DNA from: Billgrantia ethanolica
GTDB taxonomy: Bacteria; Pseudomonadota; Gammaproteobacteria; Pseudomonadales; Halomonadaceae
Assembly (NCBI RefSeq): GCF_021404305.1
Contig: NZ_JABFTX010000003.1
Coordinates: forward strand, 248,001-312,000
Direction: 5' to 3'
DNA length: 64,000 bases
The notes under the pieces were generated by a model. That model saw only the letters and a program-made list of their open reading frames with translations, ran no database searches and was not told the DNA's origin. Positions 41,057-49,807 of the stretch are shown one piece after another. A program made the position numbers and the translations under genes. Positions within the stretch are counted from its first letter, which is position 1; each line of letters begins with the position of its first letter.

Positions 41057-43744
41057 ATGGATGGAAACGTGAACAAGTTAGCTCGGCGTGTCGCCATCAC
41101 GACTGGGGCGGTGCTGCTGGTTCTGTTGGGGGCAGTCCTGTACCTCGAATCCGCCTGGTTTCGTGGCTGGCTAGAGAGCCAGGCCAGCGAACAGTTGGAG
41201 CGCGATGTAGAAATCGGTGGTCATGGCATCGACTGGGGGCTGCCGCTGACTCTGCGGCTTGATGACGTGCGCGTTGCCAATGTGCCTTGGGCCGAGGATC
41301 CCATGGCACGTCTCGACGAACTGTCGGTGACCCTCGACGTGGGCGCCTTGCTGAGCGGCGAGCTCGTGCTGGAGCGGGTCGCCGTGGTGCGGCCAGAGGT
41401 GCGGCTGCTGCGCCGTGAAGATGGCACCACCAACATCGACGACCTGATGGTCGAAGAGCCGACCGAGGAGCAGGAGATCGCGCTCTGGCCCGAGACGTTC
41501 AGCATCGACCAGGGCCGCTTGGTCTATCGCGATGAGGTCCAGCGGATCGATCTCGACGTTGCGTTCGATACGCCCGGTGAGAGTTTCGAAGAACTGAGCT
41601 TGGACGTTCGCGGTGAAGGCCAGGCACAGGGTGAACCCCTCACTTTTCAAGGACGTACCCATATAGAGCTCGAGGAGCGTCGCGGCGGGGTCGAAAGCCT
41701 GGAAGCGAGCATCGCCGAGAGTCGTCTGGCGGGGAGCTTGGCATTCGATGTAGGACGCGAGACGCCATGGTTGATGGTCGAGCTGGAAGGAGATGCGCTC
41801 GATCTGGATCGCTGGGGCCTGATTGAGCAGCGTCCACCAGCAGAGGCGCCTCGAGAGGTGGCACCGCCAGAAGAGGGCGAGTGGGATCAAGGCCTCGTTC
41901 GAGCCCTGGCGGGGCTGGACAAGTACGAAGCCGAACTCGATCTGGCTCTGGGGCAGTTGCACTACGCCGGCCAGACCCTGCACGATCTGGCCGCCGAGGC
42001 GGCGTTGGAAGACGGGCGGCTCACCATTGCCCGGCTGCAGACGCAGCAACAGCTTGGCGACGGGCAGCCGCGCTCGCTCAACGTGCAGGGGTGGCTCGAG
42101 GCCGACGAGCAGCGCCTGGTGGCGGATCTACAGGCCCAACTGGAGCAAATCGACCTGACTGCGGCGCTTGCCCCGTTCGGTATCGGCGAGGTGGGCACGC
42201 TCGACGGGAACCTCAACACCCGGGTCGTCGACGGCGGGCTGCTGCTCGAGAACACGGCCCTGGATTATCAGGCCCCGCAGTGGGGGCTGGCGCTCTCGCT
42301 CGAAGCCGATACCCGCACGGAAGGGGTCGAGGGGCAGCGGGTGCATCTGGTCGGCGAGGGCAGCTACGAAGAGGAGCCGTTTGCCTTCGACCTGCTGATC
42401 GGGCCGCTGCTGGATCTCACCGATCCTGGTACGCCCTATCCCGTCGCCGGCGAGCTGGCCAGCGGCGACACCCGGCTGTGGATCGATGGCAGTGCCGTGC
42501 AGCCCTTCGCACTGGAATCGGTGGAAGGCAGTGCCCGGCTGGAGGGGCCCAGCCCGGCGGACATCACGGATCTTACCGGGATCAACCTGCCGGAGCTGCC
42601 GCCATACCAGGTGAGTGGCCATGTTCACTATCAGGATGACCTGCTCACCATCGACGGGCTCGAGGGTGGCTTCGGTGACAGCGACGTGGCCGGTGACGTT
42701 CGCCTGCGCTTCGGCGAGCGCCCCCAGCTGTGGGCCGCGTTGGTTTCCCAGCGGCTGGAGGCGGACGATCTGCTACCGATGCTCGGCATCTCGCCGGAAA
42801 CGGGCCCCGGGGAAACCGCCACCCCCGAGCAGGAGCAATGGGCCGCGGAAGAGGAGCGCGCCGAGGTGGTGTTTCCCGATCGCGAGTGGGATCTCGAAGC
42901 GCTGCGCAATACCGACATCGTGCTCGACTACGAGGCCCTCGACGTGCAGGCGGAGCACATACCGTTCGAGCAACTGGCACTGGCCATGGAGCTGGACCAG
43001 GGCGTAATGACGGTAGAGCCGCTGCAAGTCGGCCTTGGCGGCGGTCAGGTCGCGGCTTCCTGGGTGATGGATGCGCGTCAGGCCGCCATCGAGGGGAATC
43101 TGCAACTGGCGATGGATCAGGTCAATCTGAGTGCCCTGCTGGACGAAGCTGGCCTGCCCGAGGTAGCCCGCGACACCCTGGGCGTGATCGGCGGACGGGG
43201 TGAATTTCACTACCGCGGGCGCTCCATGCATGAGGCCATGGCCGGGCTCGACGGTGAACTCGAACTGGCCATGTCTCAGGGCTGGCTCGATATCATTGCC
43301 GCCGAGTTGCTGCCGCTCAATGTCGCCAATGCGCTGGTGGCGGCACTGACGGGGGAGGATCAGGTGCAGCTGGAGTGCACCTACGTGCGCTTCGTCGCCG
43401 AGCACGGCCTAGCCAACCTGGACGAATTCTTCATGGCCACCGAAATCGCCCACTTCGAGGGGGCGGGCGCCATCAATCTGGCGACGGAGCGCATGGACCT
43501 GGCCTTCCAGGGGCACAACATCGACCCGACCCTGTTCACCGGCAATTCCCCGGTAGAACTGCAGGGTTCACTGCGTGACCCCGAGGTGAACGTGATCACC
43601 CAGGAGCTGATTGCCCGTGGTGCGCTATCGTTGCTGGGGGCCATCGTCGCGCCGCCCCTGGCGATCCTGCCATGGGTCGACCCTGGCGGCGGCGAACAAG
43701 TCGGAATTGGTTGTGAGCAGGCGCTGGCGGAGTTCGAAGAGTAG
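41057..43744 (+). CDS. AsmA-family inner-membrane-anchored protein
   Basis: 895 residues from ATG 41057. One N-terminal membrane helix (about 17-36) is followed by a long periplasmic region rich in repeating beta strands. AsmA hallmarks are IGGHGIDWGLPLTLRLDDVR near the start and, near the C-terminus, GINLATERMDLAFQGHNIDP and ELQGSLRDPEVNV. AsmA-like proteins bridge the periplasm and are linked to phospholipid transport to the outer membrane. A GTG at 41069 is an alternative start with a GGATGGA upstream. There is an acidic central insert (about 240-265 and 610-635). Confidence 0.87.
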   Translation: MDGNVNKLARRVAITTGAVLLVLLGAVLYLESAWFRGWLESQASEQLERDVEIGGHGIDWGLPLTLRLDDVRVANVPWAEDPMARLDELSVTLDVGALLSGELVLERVAVVRPEVRLLRREDGTTNIDDLMVEEPTEEQEIALWPETFSIDQGRLVYRDEVQRIDLDVAFDTPGESFEELSLDVRGEGQAQGEPLTFQGRTHIELEERRGGVESLEASIAESRLAGSLAFDVGRETPWLMVELEGDALDLDRWGLIEQRPPAEAPREVAPPEEGEWDQGLVRALAGLDKYEAELDLALGQLHYAGQTLHDLAAEAALEDGRLTIARLQTQQQLGDGQPRSLNVQGWLEADEQRLVADLQAQLEQIDLTAALAPFGIGEVGTLDGNLNTRVVDGGLLLENTALDYQAPQWGLALSLEADTRTEGVEGQRVHLVGEGSYEEEPFAFDLLIGPLLDLTDPGTPYPVAGELASGDTRLWIDGSAVQPFALESVEGSARLEGPSPADITDLTGINLPELPPYQVSGHVHYQDDLLTIDGLEGGFGDSDVAGDVRLRFGERPQLWAALVSQRLEADDLLPMLGISPETGPGETATPEQEQWAAEEERAEVVFPDREWDLEALRNTDIVLDYEALDVQAEHIPFEQLALAMELDQGVMTVEPLQVGLGGGQVAASWVMDARQAAIEGNLQLAMDQVNLSALLDEAGLPEVARDTLGVIGGRGEFHYRGRSMHEAMAGLDGELELAMSQGWLDIIAAELLPLNVANALVAALTGEDQVQLECTYVRFVAEHGLANLDEFFMATEIAHFEGAGAINLATERMDLAFQGHNIDPTLFTGNSPVELQGSLRDPEVNVITQELIARGALSLLGAIVAPPLAILPWVDPGGGEQVGIGCEQALAEFEE

Positions 43745-43765
43745 CGTAACGGGGCGTGCGTCGGT

Positions 43766-44110
43766 TCACTGCGCCTCGTGCCAGGCCTCGTGACCGCAGC
43801 TCAGGCAGTGGTAGAGCGCTTCCAAGCCGCTGCGGCTATCCGCCGAACGGCGCAGCGTGCCTTTCTGGTAGGTGAACGAGCGCAGCGAACAGACCGGACA
43901 GCGGATCTCCTCGTGACGAGGGCTGCGGGGAAGGTCGTTCAGCGCCTGGTCTGCAGGGTGGGCAGCTACTTCGCGCACGAGATTGTCGAGCTGGGCCTCC
44001 AACGTATCCGCCAATCGTCGGGCCTCTTCCGCCTGCGCGGGAGCGGCCAGCTCGGCCAAGCGCTCGATGCTCTTCCGGACAGAGTCCAGCCGTGAGGCGA
44101 TATCGGCCAT
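43766..44110 (-). CDS. Small zinc-ribbon protein with helical N-terminus
   Basis: 114 residues. A coiled helix (ASRLDSVRKSIERLAELAAP, EEARRLADTLEAQLDNLVRE) precedes a zinc ribbon with IRCPVCSLRSF and YHCLSCGHEAW. It probably binds one zinc and may bind nucleic acid. ATG 44110 is chosen for the GGAG seven bases upstream. Its leader is duplicated upstream of the patatin gene. No family name recognised. Confidence 0.65.
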   Translation of the reverse strand: MADIASRLDSVRKSIERLAELAAPAQAEEARRLADTLEAQLDNLVREVAAHPADQALNDLPRSPRHEEIRCPVCSLRSFTYQKGTLRRSADSRSGLEALYHCLSCGHEAWHEAQ

Positions 44111-44142
44111 CGGAATCTCCTGCGTCGCGATTCTGTTTCTGT

Positions 44143-45162
44143 TCAATCAGCATAACCCGGACTTGCCGATATGGCATGTGACGCTTGCCAAGTCATCAAC
44201 TGCTGACGGAGCTCTGCGGCGGTCGGCTCGGCCTGCTGAAGGATCTCGTGGATACGGTTGAAATGCAGCAATCGGATGCCGTGCGACTCAGGTTTGAGGT
44301 AGAGGTCCGGCGGGTGATGATTCAGCCGCTGTCGCGCGATGGACTGCTGCATGATCTTGAAGCTCTGTAGGAGCATCTCGGTGAGGCCTGGCGAGTGACC
44401 GGTGAAAGGGTCCCGGTTGCCCGACACATCGACGGCAATCACCATGTCCACCTCGTCCTGCAGCAAATCGAATGGCAGCGGATTGGAGGTACCGCCATCA
44501 ATCAACAGCATGTCGAGATGAGGCACGGGAGCGAACAGTCCCGGGACGGCCATGCTGCCTTCGAGGGCAGGGAACAGCGGGCCCTCCTCCAGCACCACGC
44601 TGTCACCCGTCCAGTAGTTGGTCGCCACCACCTGCATTGGGATGCGCAGTTCGCTGAAGTCACGCGCCTCGGTATGTAGCGCCAGGTAACGGAGAAAACC
44701 CATGGAGCTGAACAAGCCGCCATCCCCGATGCCGATCTGCAGCAGGTCGACCAGGTCCAGATCCGAGCTGGCCAGCCCCGTAAGGGCGTCCAGCGGTGAG
44801 CCGGCAACGTCATCGAAAAGGTCGAGGATCTCATCGGCACTCAAGCCTGCGGCATAGAGGCCGCCGATGATCGCACCGATGCTGGTGCCGGCAATCCGGT
44901 CCGGCACGATGCCGAGCTCATCAAACACCTGCAGCATGGCGATATGCGCCAGACCATTGGCACCACCCGAACCCAGTGCCAGGCCGATGGTCGGACGGCT
45001 CGCTTCGTCTGGGGGCGGAATTGGCTCGGCAGCGGCCCGTTCGGGTGGCGCCGCCAGGAGCGTCAGCAGGAGAGCGGCCAGCGCCAGCCAGGCAGAAAAT
45101 CCGGCCAGACGCTGATCGATACTGCTCGTTGCCGCTCTCCGTCGTGAGGCCATGGCCACCAT
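44143..45162 (-). CDS. Patatin-like phospholipase with signal peptide
   Basis: 339 residues from ATG 45162. A hydrophobic N-terminal segment (LALAALLLTLLAAPP) suggests a signal peptide or anchor. The patatin catalytic set is complete: oxyanion motif GSGGANGLAH, nucleophile serine in GTSIGA, and the Asp of DGG (LLIDGGTSNPLPF). It should hydrolyse acyl esters of lipids. ATG 45177 is an alternative start; I prefer 45162 because AGGTGA precedes it and the position matches the start in the duplicated leader of the zinc-ribbon gene. The last codons fall in the downstream copy of a 32-bp repeat. Confidence 0.88.
   Translation of the reverse strand: MVAMASRRRAATSSIDQRLAGFSAWLALAALLLTLLAAPPERAAAEPIPPPDEASRPTIGLALGSGGANGLAHIAMLQVFDELGIVPDRIAGTSIGAIIGGLYAAGLSADEILDLFDDVAGSPLDALTGLASSDLDLVDLLQIGIGDGGLFSSMGFLRYLALHTEARDFSELRIPMQVVATNYWTGDSVVLEEGPLFPALEGSMAVPGLFAPVPHLDMLLIDGGTSNPLPFDLLQDEVDMVIAVDVSGNRDPFTGHSPGLTEMLLQSFKIMQQSIARQRLNHHPPDLYLKPESHGIRLLHFNRIHEILQQAEPTAAELRQQLMTWQASHAISASPGYAD
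44147..44178. repeat. 32-bp direct repeat, copy 1 (3' end of the patatin gene)
   Basis: Perfect copy of the 32-bp sequence at 45193-45224, beginning TCAGCATAACCCGG and ending GATATGGCATG. It encodes the patatin C-terminus (SPGYAD) and is also the leader region of the zinc-ribbon gene. Confidence 0.9.
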
Positions 45163-45192
45163 CGAAATCACCTGCATCGGTGCGCTGTTCCT

Positions 45193-45224
45193 TCAGCATA
45201 ACCCGGACTTGCCGATATGGCATG
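45193..45224. repeat. 32-bp direct repeat, copy 2 (upstream of the patatin gene)
   Basis: Identical to 44147-44178. Weaker similarity continues on the gene-proximal side (GAACAG, GCAGG, GATT, CGATGG in both), so the duplicated unit is the whole leader including the start codon region. Confidence 0.9.
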
Positions 45225-45278
45225 GCGTGCCGAGAAACTCGCCCGCGCAACGCAGCGATTCGCTCGCGTAGCCATTCG

Positions 45279-46742
45279 TTAGCCGCCTGGTCCGTACTCT
45301 AGACACCGCTCACCCATCGGCGGTCCCTGCAACAGCGCTCTGCTGAGATCGCGCAGCGCGCTACGCAGCCCCTCCTCCAGCACTGGATGGTAATAGGGCA
45401 TCTCTAGCATGCGTACGACCCCCATCTTCTGCTCCAGCGCCCAGGCGAGCAGATGGGCGAGGTGCTCCACGCGTGGGCCGAACAGCTCGGCACCGAGAAA
45501 CTGCCCCGAACCGTGTTCGGCATACAGGCGCATCATGCCGCGGTTCTGGCGCATCACCACGGCTCGCCCCTGGTCCTCGAAGGTGGCACCGCCCTCGGCA
45601 ATGCCGTTACAGCCGAAGCGCTGCCGCGCCTCGTCGAGACTCAGGCCCACCGTGGCCATCTGTGGATCGGTGAAGGCGATCGACAGCGCGGTGCTGCGCC
45701 GGCCTGCGCGCCGCTCGGGATAGCGCCCGGCATTGTGGCCGGCAATGCGTCCCTGTTGATTGGCCTCGTGCAGCAGCGGCAGCTCCTGGCTGGCGTCGCC
45801 GGCAATGAACACATGGCTGGCCTCGCCGTCGGCGCGTTGGCACTGCATGGTGAAGCGATTGTAGAGAGGCACGCCCTCGTCGTTGAGCGCCAGACCGGCG
45901 TTCTCCAGTGCCAAGGTATCGAGGTTGGGGCGTCGCCCGGTGGCTGCCAGCAGGAAGTCGAAGCGTTCGGTCAGGCGCCGGTCGCTGCCGCGCTCACTGA
46001 AGGTGATCGCCACCTGCTCCCCGTCGCGCTCGATGGCGTTGACCTCGGCCGCCGGGTCGAGATAGAACTCATGATTGAAGGTTCGCTCGGCGTAGTCGCG
46101 GATGGCCGGATCCTGGAACGGGCCGAGCGAGCCGCTCTTGCCGAACAGGCGCAGCCGCACGCCCAGACGGTTCAGCGCCTGGCCCAGCTCCAGGCCGACG
46201 ATGCCGGCGCCGAACACGGCGAGCGACTCGGGCAGCGTTTGCCATTCGAACACTGCATCGCTGTCGATCAATCGATCGCCGGCCGCTTCGAAGCTGCGAG
46301 GAGCATGGGGGCGCGAACCGGTCGCGATGACGATTGTACGTGCCCGCACGCGAAGGTCGTCTCCCACACACAGCGTGTGAGCGTCCTCGAAGCGGGCGTT
46401 GCCTTCTAGCAGGTTGGCGGGGTCGATCTGACGCATCGAGTTGAGCACGCTGTCGACGAATGCATCGCGCTCGCGTCTGACTCGTGCCATGACGGCACGG
46501 TCGTCGATGTCGACGTTGCCGATCCGGATGCCGAAGCCGGCTGCGTCCTCGGCTCGATGGGCGCTCTCCGCCGCCGCGATGAGCAGCTTCGAAGGCATGC
46601 AGCCCACTCGGGCACAGGTGGTGCCGGGCTTACCGCCTTCTATCAGCACCACCTCGTCATGATACTGCCGGGCCGCTTGCCAAGCGCTCAGGCCAGCGGT
46701 GCCGGCCCCGATGATGGCGATCTCGACGTTGCGCTCCTGCAT
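45279..46742 (-). CDS. Dihydrolipoamide dehydrogenase-like flavoprotein disulphide reductase
   Basis: 487 residues of the class I pyridine nucleotide-disulphide oxidoreductases. FAD site IIGAGTAGLSAWQAA, redox disulphide in GTTCARVGCMPSK, NAD(P) site FGAGIVGLELGQAL, second FAD motif VFIAGDASQELPLL, and a C-terminal interface with YYHPVLEEGL carrying the His-Glu pair. It stands alone without 2-oxoacid dehydrogenase genes, so a soluble reductase role rather than a pyruvate complex E3 is likely. The C-terminus differs from typical Lpd in length and sequence. Confidence 0.88.
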   Translation of the reverse strand: MQERNVEIAIIGAGTAGLSAWQAARQYHDEVVLIEGGKPGTTCARVGCMPSKLLIAAAESAHRAEDAAGFGIRIGNVDIDDRAVMARVRRERDAFVDSVLNSMRQIDPANLLEGNARFEDAHTLCVGDDLRVRARTIVIATGSRPHAPRSFEAAGDRLIDSDAVFEWQTLPESLAVFGAGIVGLELGQALNRLGVRLRLFGKSGSLGPFQDPAIRDYAERTFNHEFYLDPAAEVNAIERDGEQVAITFSERGSDRRLTERFDFLLAATGRRPNLDTLALENAGLALNDEGVPLYNRFTMQCQRADGEASHVFIAGDASQELPLLHEANQQGRIAGHNAGRYPERRAGRRSTALSIAFTDPQMATVGLSLDEARQRFGCNGIAEGGATFEDQGRAVVMRQNRGMMRLYAEHGSGQFLGAELFGPRVEHLAHLLAWALEQKMGVVRMLEMPYYHPVLEEGLRSALRDLSRALLQGPPMGERCLEYGPGG

Positions 46743-46836
46743 GACCTTTACTCCCTGGCACGGTATTCACTCGAATTGGCTACCTCAAGCCTAGTCGGTG
46801 CGTGCAGGTACGGGTCAAAGCAGGTGCTTCCCTATC

Positions 46837-47025
46837 TCACGACTTGCGGTTATGGCTGGGCTTGTTCTTCTGGCTGGTAGAAGCCATTTTCTCGAGTTCC
46901 GCCTCGTCCATGGACTCGTACATCTGCTTCGAGGCCCCTTCGAGCTCACTCACCTTCTTCTCGCCACGCTTGGCGGCAAGTGCGGCGCCGGCAGCCATTT
47001 GCTGGGCCTGTGACTTGGCTGGCAT
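46837..47025 (-). CDS. DUF3008 small protein
   Basis: 62 residues from ATG 47025, with AAGGAG seven bases upstream. The sequence (MPAKSQAQQMAAGAALAAKR, then KVSELEGASKQMYESMDEAE and a basic tail) matches the short, hydrophilic DUF3008 family, which is often seen in proteobacteria. Function unknown. Confidence 0.82.
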   Translation of the reverse strand: MPAKSQAQQMAAGAALAAKRGEKKVSELEGASKQMYESMDEAELEKMASTSQKNKPSHNRKS

Positions 47026-47341
47026 GGGGTTGCTCCTTGTCCTCAACCTTATCGTCAAAACAAGCGACCTGATCCAATGGTGCGCTTTTCACTGAACTTA
47101 GTCGGTATTTGAGAAGCCTTCCGTTTCAAGCTGTTACCTGGAGATTGCCATCAGTATCCGAATACGGCGTTCGCTAATCTCGCCACTCGCTAGCACTGAG
47201 CCGAACAACTGATATCAAAGCCGTTAATAACTAAAATATGGATACTTGAAGTTGCAAAACTCCTTTGACTGGTAGTGGTCGGCATGGTATCTGAATCTCA
47301 AGAATAATAATGACAGCGACCTGGCGTGAGTGAAGTCGTAA
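47026..47341. other. Intergenic region before the GGDEF-EAL gene
   Basis: No supported gene. The stretch 47200-47320 is AT-rich and probably contains the promoter of the downstream gene. I see no repeat or further RNA signal in it. Confidence 0.5.
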
Positions 47342-47406
47342 TTAAGGGACCACCGTTGGAAACGTGACGGGACAGCCCGTCCTATTCCTGCAGGGAAGGA
47401 TATTGC
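47342..47406 (+). promoter_or_regulatory. GGA-rich leader of the GGDEF-EAL gene, possible CsrA/RsmA target
   Basis: Five GGA triplets fall in 65 nt. One sits in the loop of a small hairpin (CGTT-GGA-AACG, 47354-47364), a second hairpin is GACGGG-ACAG-CCCGTC (47366-47381), and the last GGA is in the ribosome binding site (GGGAAGGA). CsrA represses such leaders. Confidence 0.4.
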
Positions 47407-48711
47407 ATGCGCCAGCTCGTTTTTCATGGCCGCCCCCCGGAGGCGGTCAGCCAGGTCTGTCACGATGACGTCACCGGCCTGGTCACTCGCCGCTGCGCTG
47501 AGCGCCAACTGGCCGCTGCGCTGGTGCAGGCCGCCGAGCGAGATGCTGGCGTGGCCGTCCTGCACGTCGATGTCGATCGCCTGAAGGAGATCAACCACTC
47601 GTTGGGGCGCCCCGTGGGCGATGCCTGCCTGAGACTCATGGCGCAGCGCATCGTTGATACCGTCGACAACCGCGGTAGCGTGAGCCGGATGGACAGCGAC
47701 GAGATGATGATCGAGCTTCCGGGTATCGCGAGTCTGGATGACGTGATACCGCTGGTGGAGAGGCTGCTTGAACATATCCGCCGGCCGCTCGAGATTTCCG
47801 GTCAGGCGCTTTTATCCAGCTGTTGTATCGGTATTGCCCTCTATCCCGACCACGGCGTTACCGTCACCGAGCTGATGCGCCACGCCAACCTGGCCAGACG
47901 CAAGGCGCAATCCAGAGGCGCTTCTCAGTACTGTGTCTTCTCGCCGAGCCTGCTCGAAGACGACACGGACCGTATACAACTGCGCTGTGACCTTCGCCAT
48001 GCCTTGGAGCGTGGCGAAATGGCGCTGGTCTACCGCCCCCTGCTGTGTGCGCGTAGCGGCCAGGTCGTGGCGATCTCGGCCCAACCACAGTGGAATTCGC
48101 CGCGCTTCGGCGTGCTGGAGATGTCCAAGTGGACGCCGGCAGCCCGCGACAATGGCCAGCTGACCGATATCTGTCATTGGGTGCTGAAACACGCCTGTCG
48201 CCATGCCCGCTCCTGGTACGAAGCCGGTTCGGGGCTGCGGGTATTGGTAGGTGTGCCGGCCGAAGGCATGGCAGACGAGGGTCTGGTAGAGCGTATCGAG
48301 TTGGCCTTGTCCGAAAGCTGCCTGCCCCCTGGGCTGCTGGAGATCGAGCTGACCGAGGGCGGTTTGATGCGCGACCCTCACTACGCCAGCAGAGTGCTGG
48401 GAAGGCTCCAGACCATGGGCGTTCGCCTTGCCATCGACGGCTTCGGCAGCGGCCATTCCGTGCTGGGGCATCTCGGCCTGTTTCCGCTCGATACGCTCAA
48501 GCTCGACGCACTGTTCATCAACGACTGCCTCGACAACCCGCGGCATCAGGCAATCATTCGTTCTGTCATCGGCATGGCTCACGAGCTGGGGATTCGTGTG
48601 GCGGCGAGTGGGGTCAGCTCACGCCAGCAGGTGGATTTCCTGCGCGATCAGGGCTGCGACCTGCTGCAGGGGAGTCTATGGTCGCGCATGGAGTACAGCG
48701 ATCCGGTCTAG
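47407..48711 (+). CDS. Degenerate GGDEF-EAL protein
   Basis: 434 residues, no membrane segment. The GGDEF half (about 20-165) has VLHVDVDRLKEINHSLGRPV but RMDSDEMMIEL where the active site should be, lacking GG. The EAL half (about 190-434) has SAQPQW in place of EALLRW, LLEIELTEGGLM in place of the usual ELTES, and DGFGSGHS instead of DDFGTGYS. Both catalytic sites therefore look dead. Such proteins usually act by binding RNA, GTP, c-di-GMP or partners. The GGA-rich leader suggests post-transcriptional control. Confidence 0.9.
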   Translation: MRQLVFHGRPPEAVSQVCHDDVTGLVTRRCAERQLAAALVQAAERDAGVAVLHVDVDRLKEINHSLGRPVGDACLRLMAQRIVDTVDNRGSVSRMDSDEMMIELPGIASLDDVIPLVERLLEHIRRPLEISGQALLSSCCIGIALYPDHGVTVTELMRHANLARRKAQSRGASQYCVFSPSLLEDDTDRIQLRCDLRHALERGEMALVYRPLLCARSGQVVAISAQPQWNSPRFGVLEMSKWTPAARDNGQLTDICHWVLKHACRHARSWYEAGSGLRVLVGVPAEGMADEGLVERIELALSESCLPPGLLEIELTEGGLMRDPHYASRVLGRLQTMGVRLAIDGFGSGHSVLGHLGLFPLDTLKLDALFINDCLDNPRHQAIIRSVIGMAHELGIRVAASGVSSRQQVDFLRDQGCDLLQGSLWSRMEYSDPV

Positions 48712-48838
48712 CCATGACCTGATATAGCCATAGTGAAGGATTGGCCTGGCAGCGGTGAGGCAACGGCGAGTTGCGGGAAAGTCGCTTTCGACCGACGATG
48801 ACATCTCGTTCACCGAGCCAGCCCTGACAGGAGCCGAC

Positions 48839-49036
48839 ATGCCCATCGTGACCATCCAGCAATTTTCCCGCGACCTGACCCAGAAGCGCGAGTTGGCCCA
48901 GCGCATCACCCAGGCGTTCGTCGAGGTTTATGGCGTCGCGGAGGACAGCGTGCAGGTCTTCTACCAAGAAGTGGACGGCGAGAACTGGGCCAAGGCGGGC
49001 AAGATGGGCTGCGATCGTCAACAGGGACAAGGCTGA
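48839..49036 (+). CDS. 4-oxalocrotonate tautomerase-family protein
   Basis: 65 residues. After removal of Met the catalytic Pro1 is exposed (MPIVTIQQFSRDLTQKRELA), and the family pattern ITQAFVEVYGVAEDSVQVFY follows. It may isomerise a small keto acid. ATG 48839 has AGGAG upstream. The gene ends 16 bp before the creatininase-family gene and is probably co-transcribed with it. Confidence 0.85.
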   Translation: MPIVTIQQFSRDLTQKRELAQRITQAFVEVYGVAEDSVQVFYQEVDGENWAKAGKMGCDRQQGQG

Positions 49037-49052
49037 GGCCAAGGAGGCAAAC

Positions 49053-49799
49053 ATGCGACTGCAGCACGCTACCTGGCAGGAGGTCGAGGCCTACCTGACT
49101 CGCGAGACCGGCATCATCGTACCGATCGGCTCCACCGAACAGCACGGTCCCAATGGCCTGGTGGGGACCGACGCCATCTGCCCGGAAACCGTCGCCTGGG
49201 AGGTCGGCGAGCGTCACGGCGTGCTGGTGGCGCCGACCCAGAACCTGGGCATGGCCCAGCATCACCTGGCCTTTCCCGGCACCATCAGCCTGCGCCCCAG
49301 CACGCTGATCGCCGTGCTGCGTGACACCGTGCTTTCGTTGTCGCGCCATGGCTTCACCCACGTCTTCTTCCTCAACGGCCACGGCGGCAACATTGCCACC
49401 ATGAGCGCGGCCTTTGCCGAGGTCTATGCCGAACGGAGCCTGCAACAGGCACCTGGCAGTGAGCTGCATCTCACCACCTGCAACTGGTTCATCGGACCGC
49501 GCGTGCGGGAGCTGGCCGAGTCGCTTTACGGTGATGCGGAGGGTACCCATGCCACCGCTTCGGAGGTCGCGCTCTCCTGGTTCGCCCGGCCCGAGGCGGT
49601 GAAGCAGGTCGAGATGTCGCCACGTATCGCCCCCCGCGGCAGCGCCCAGTGCGACGCCGACGAGTTCCGTCGTCGATTTCCCGACGGCCGCATGGGCTCG
49701 GACCCGAGCCTGGCCAGTATCGAACACGGCAAGCGTTTCTTCGAAGCCAGCGTGGACGATGTATGGGAGGCCTACCGGACGTTCAGCGGTCGGGAGTGA
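49053..49799 (+). CDS. Creatininase-family amidohydrolase
   Basis: 248 residues. The metal ligands of the family are visible: GSTEQHGPNGLVGTDAI (Glu, His, Asp), FLNGHGGN (His) and GDAEGTHATASEVALS (Glu). Family members hydrolyse creatinine, formamides in riboflavin or mycofactocin-type pathways and other cyclic amides. The substrate is open. AAGGAGG lies six bases before ATG 49053. It follows a tautomerase gene and precedes a hydrolase gene, suggesting a small catabolic cluster. Confidence 0.9.
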   Translation: MRLQHATWQEVEAYLTRETGIIVPIGSTEQHGPNGLVGTDAICPETVAWEVGERHGVLVAPTQNLGMAQHHLAFPGTISLRPSTLIAVLRDTVLSLSRHGFTHVFFLNGHGGNIATMSAAFAEVYAERSLQQAPGSELHLTTCNWFIGPRVRELAESLYGDAEGTHATASEVALSWFARPEAVKQVEMSPRIAPRGSAQCDADEFRRRFPDGRMGSDPSLASIEHGKRFFEASVDDVWEAYRTFSGRE

Positions 49800-49807
49800 G
49801 AGTCGAT

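Noticed and set aside
47366..47381. Guanidine-II (mini-ykkC) riboswitch
   Set aside because: Only one hairpin of the right size is present and its loop is ACAG rather than ACGR; the required second copy is missing.
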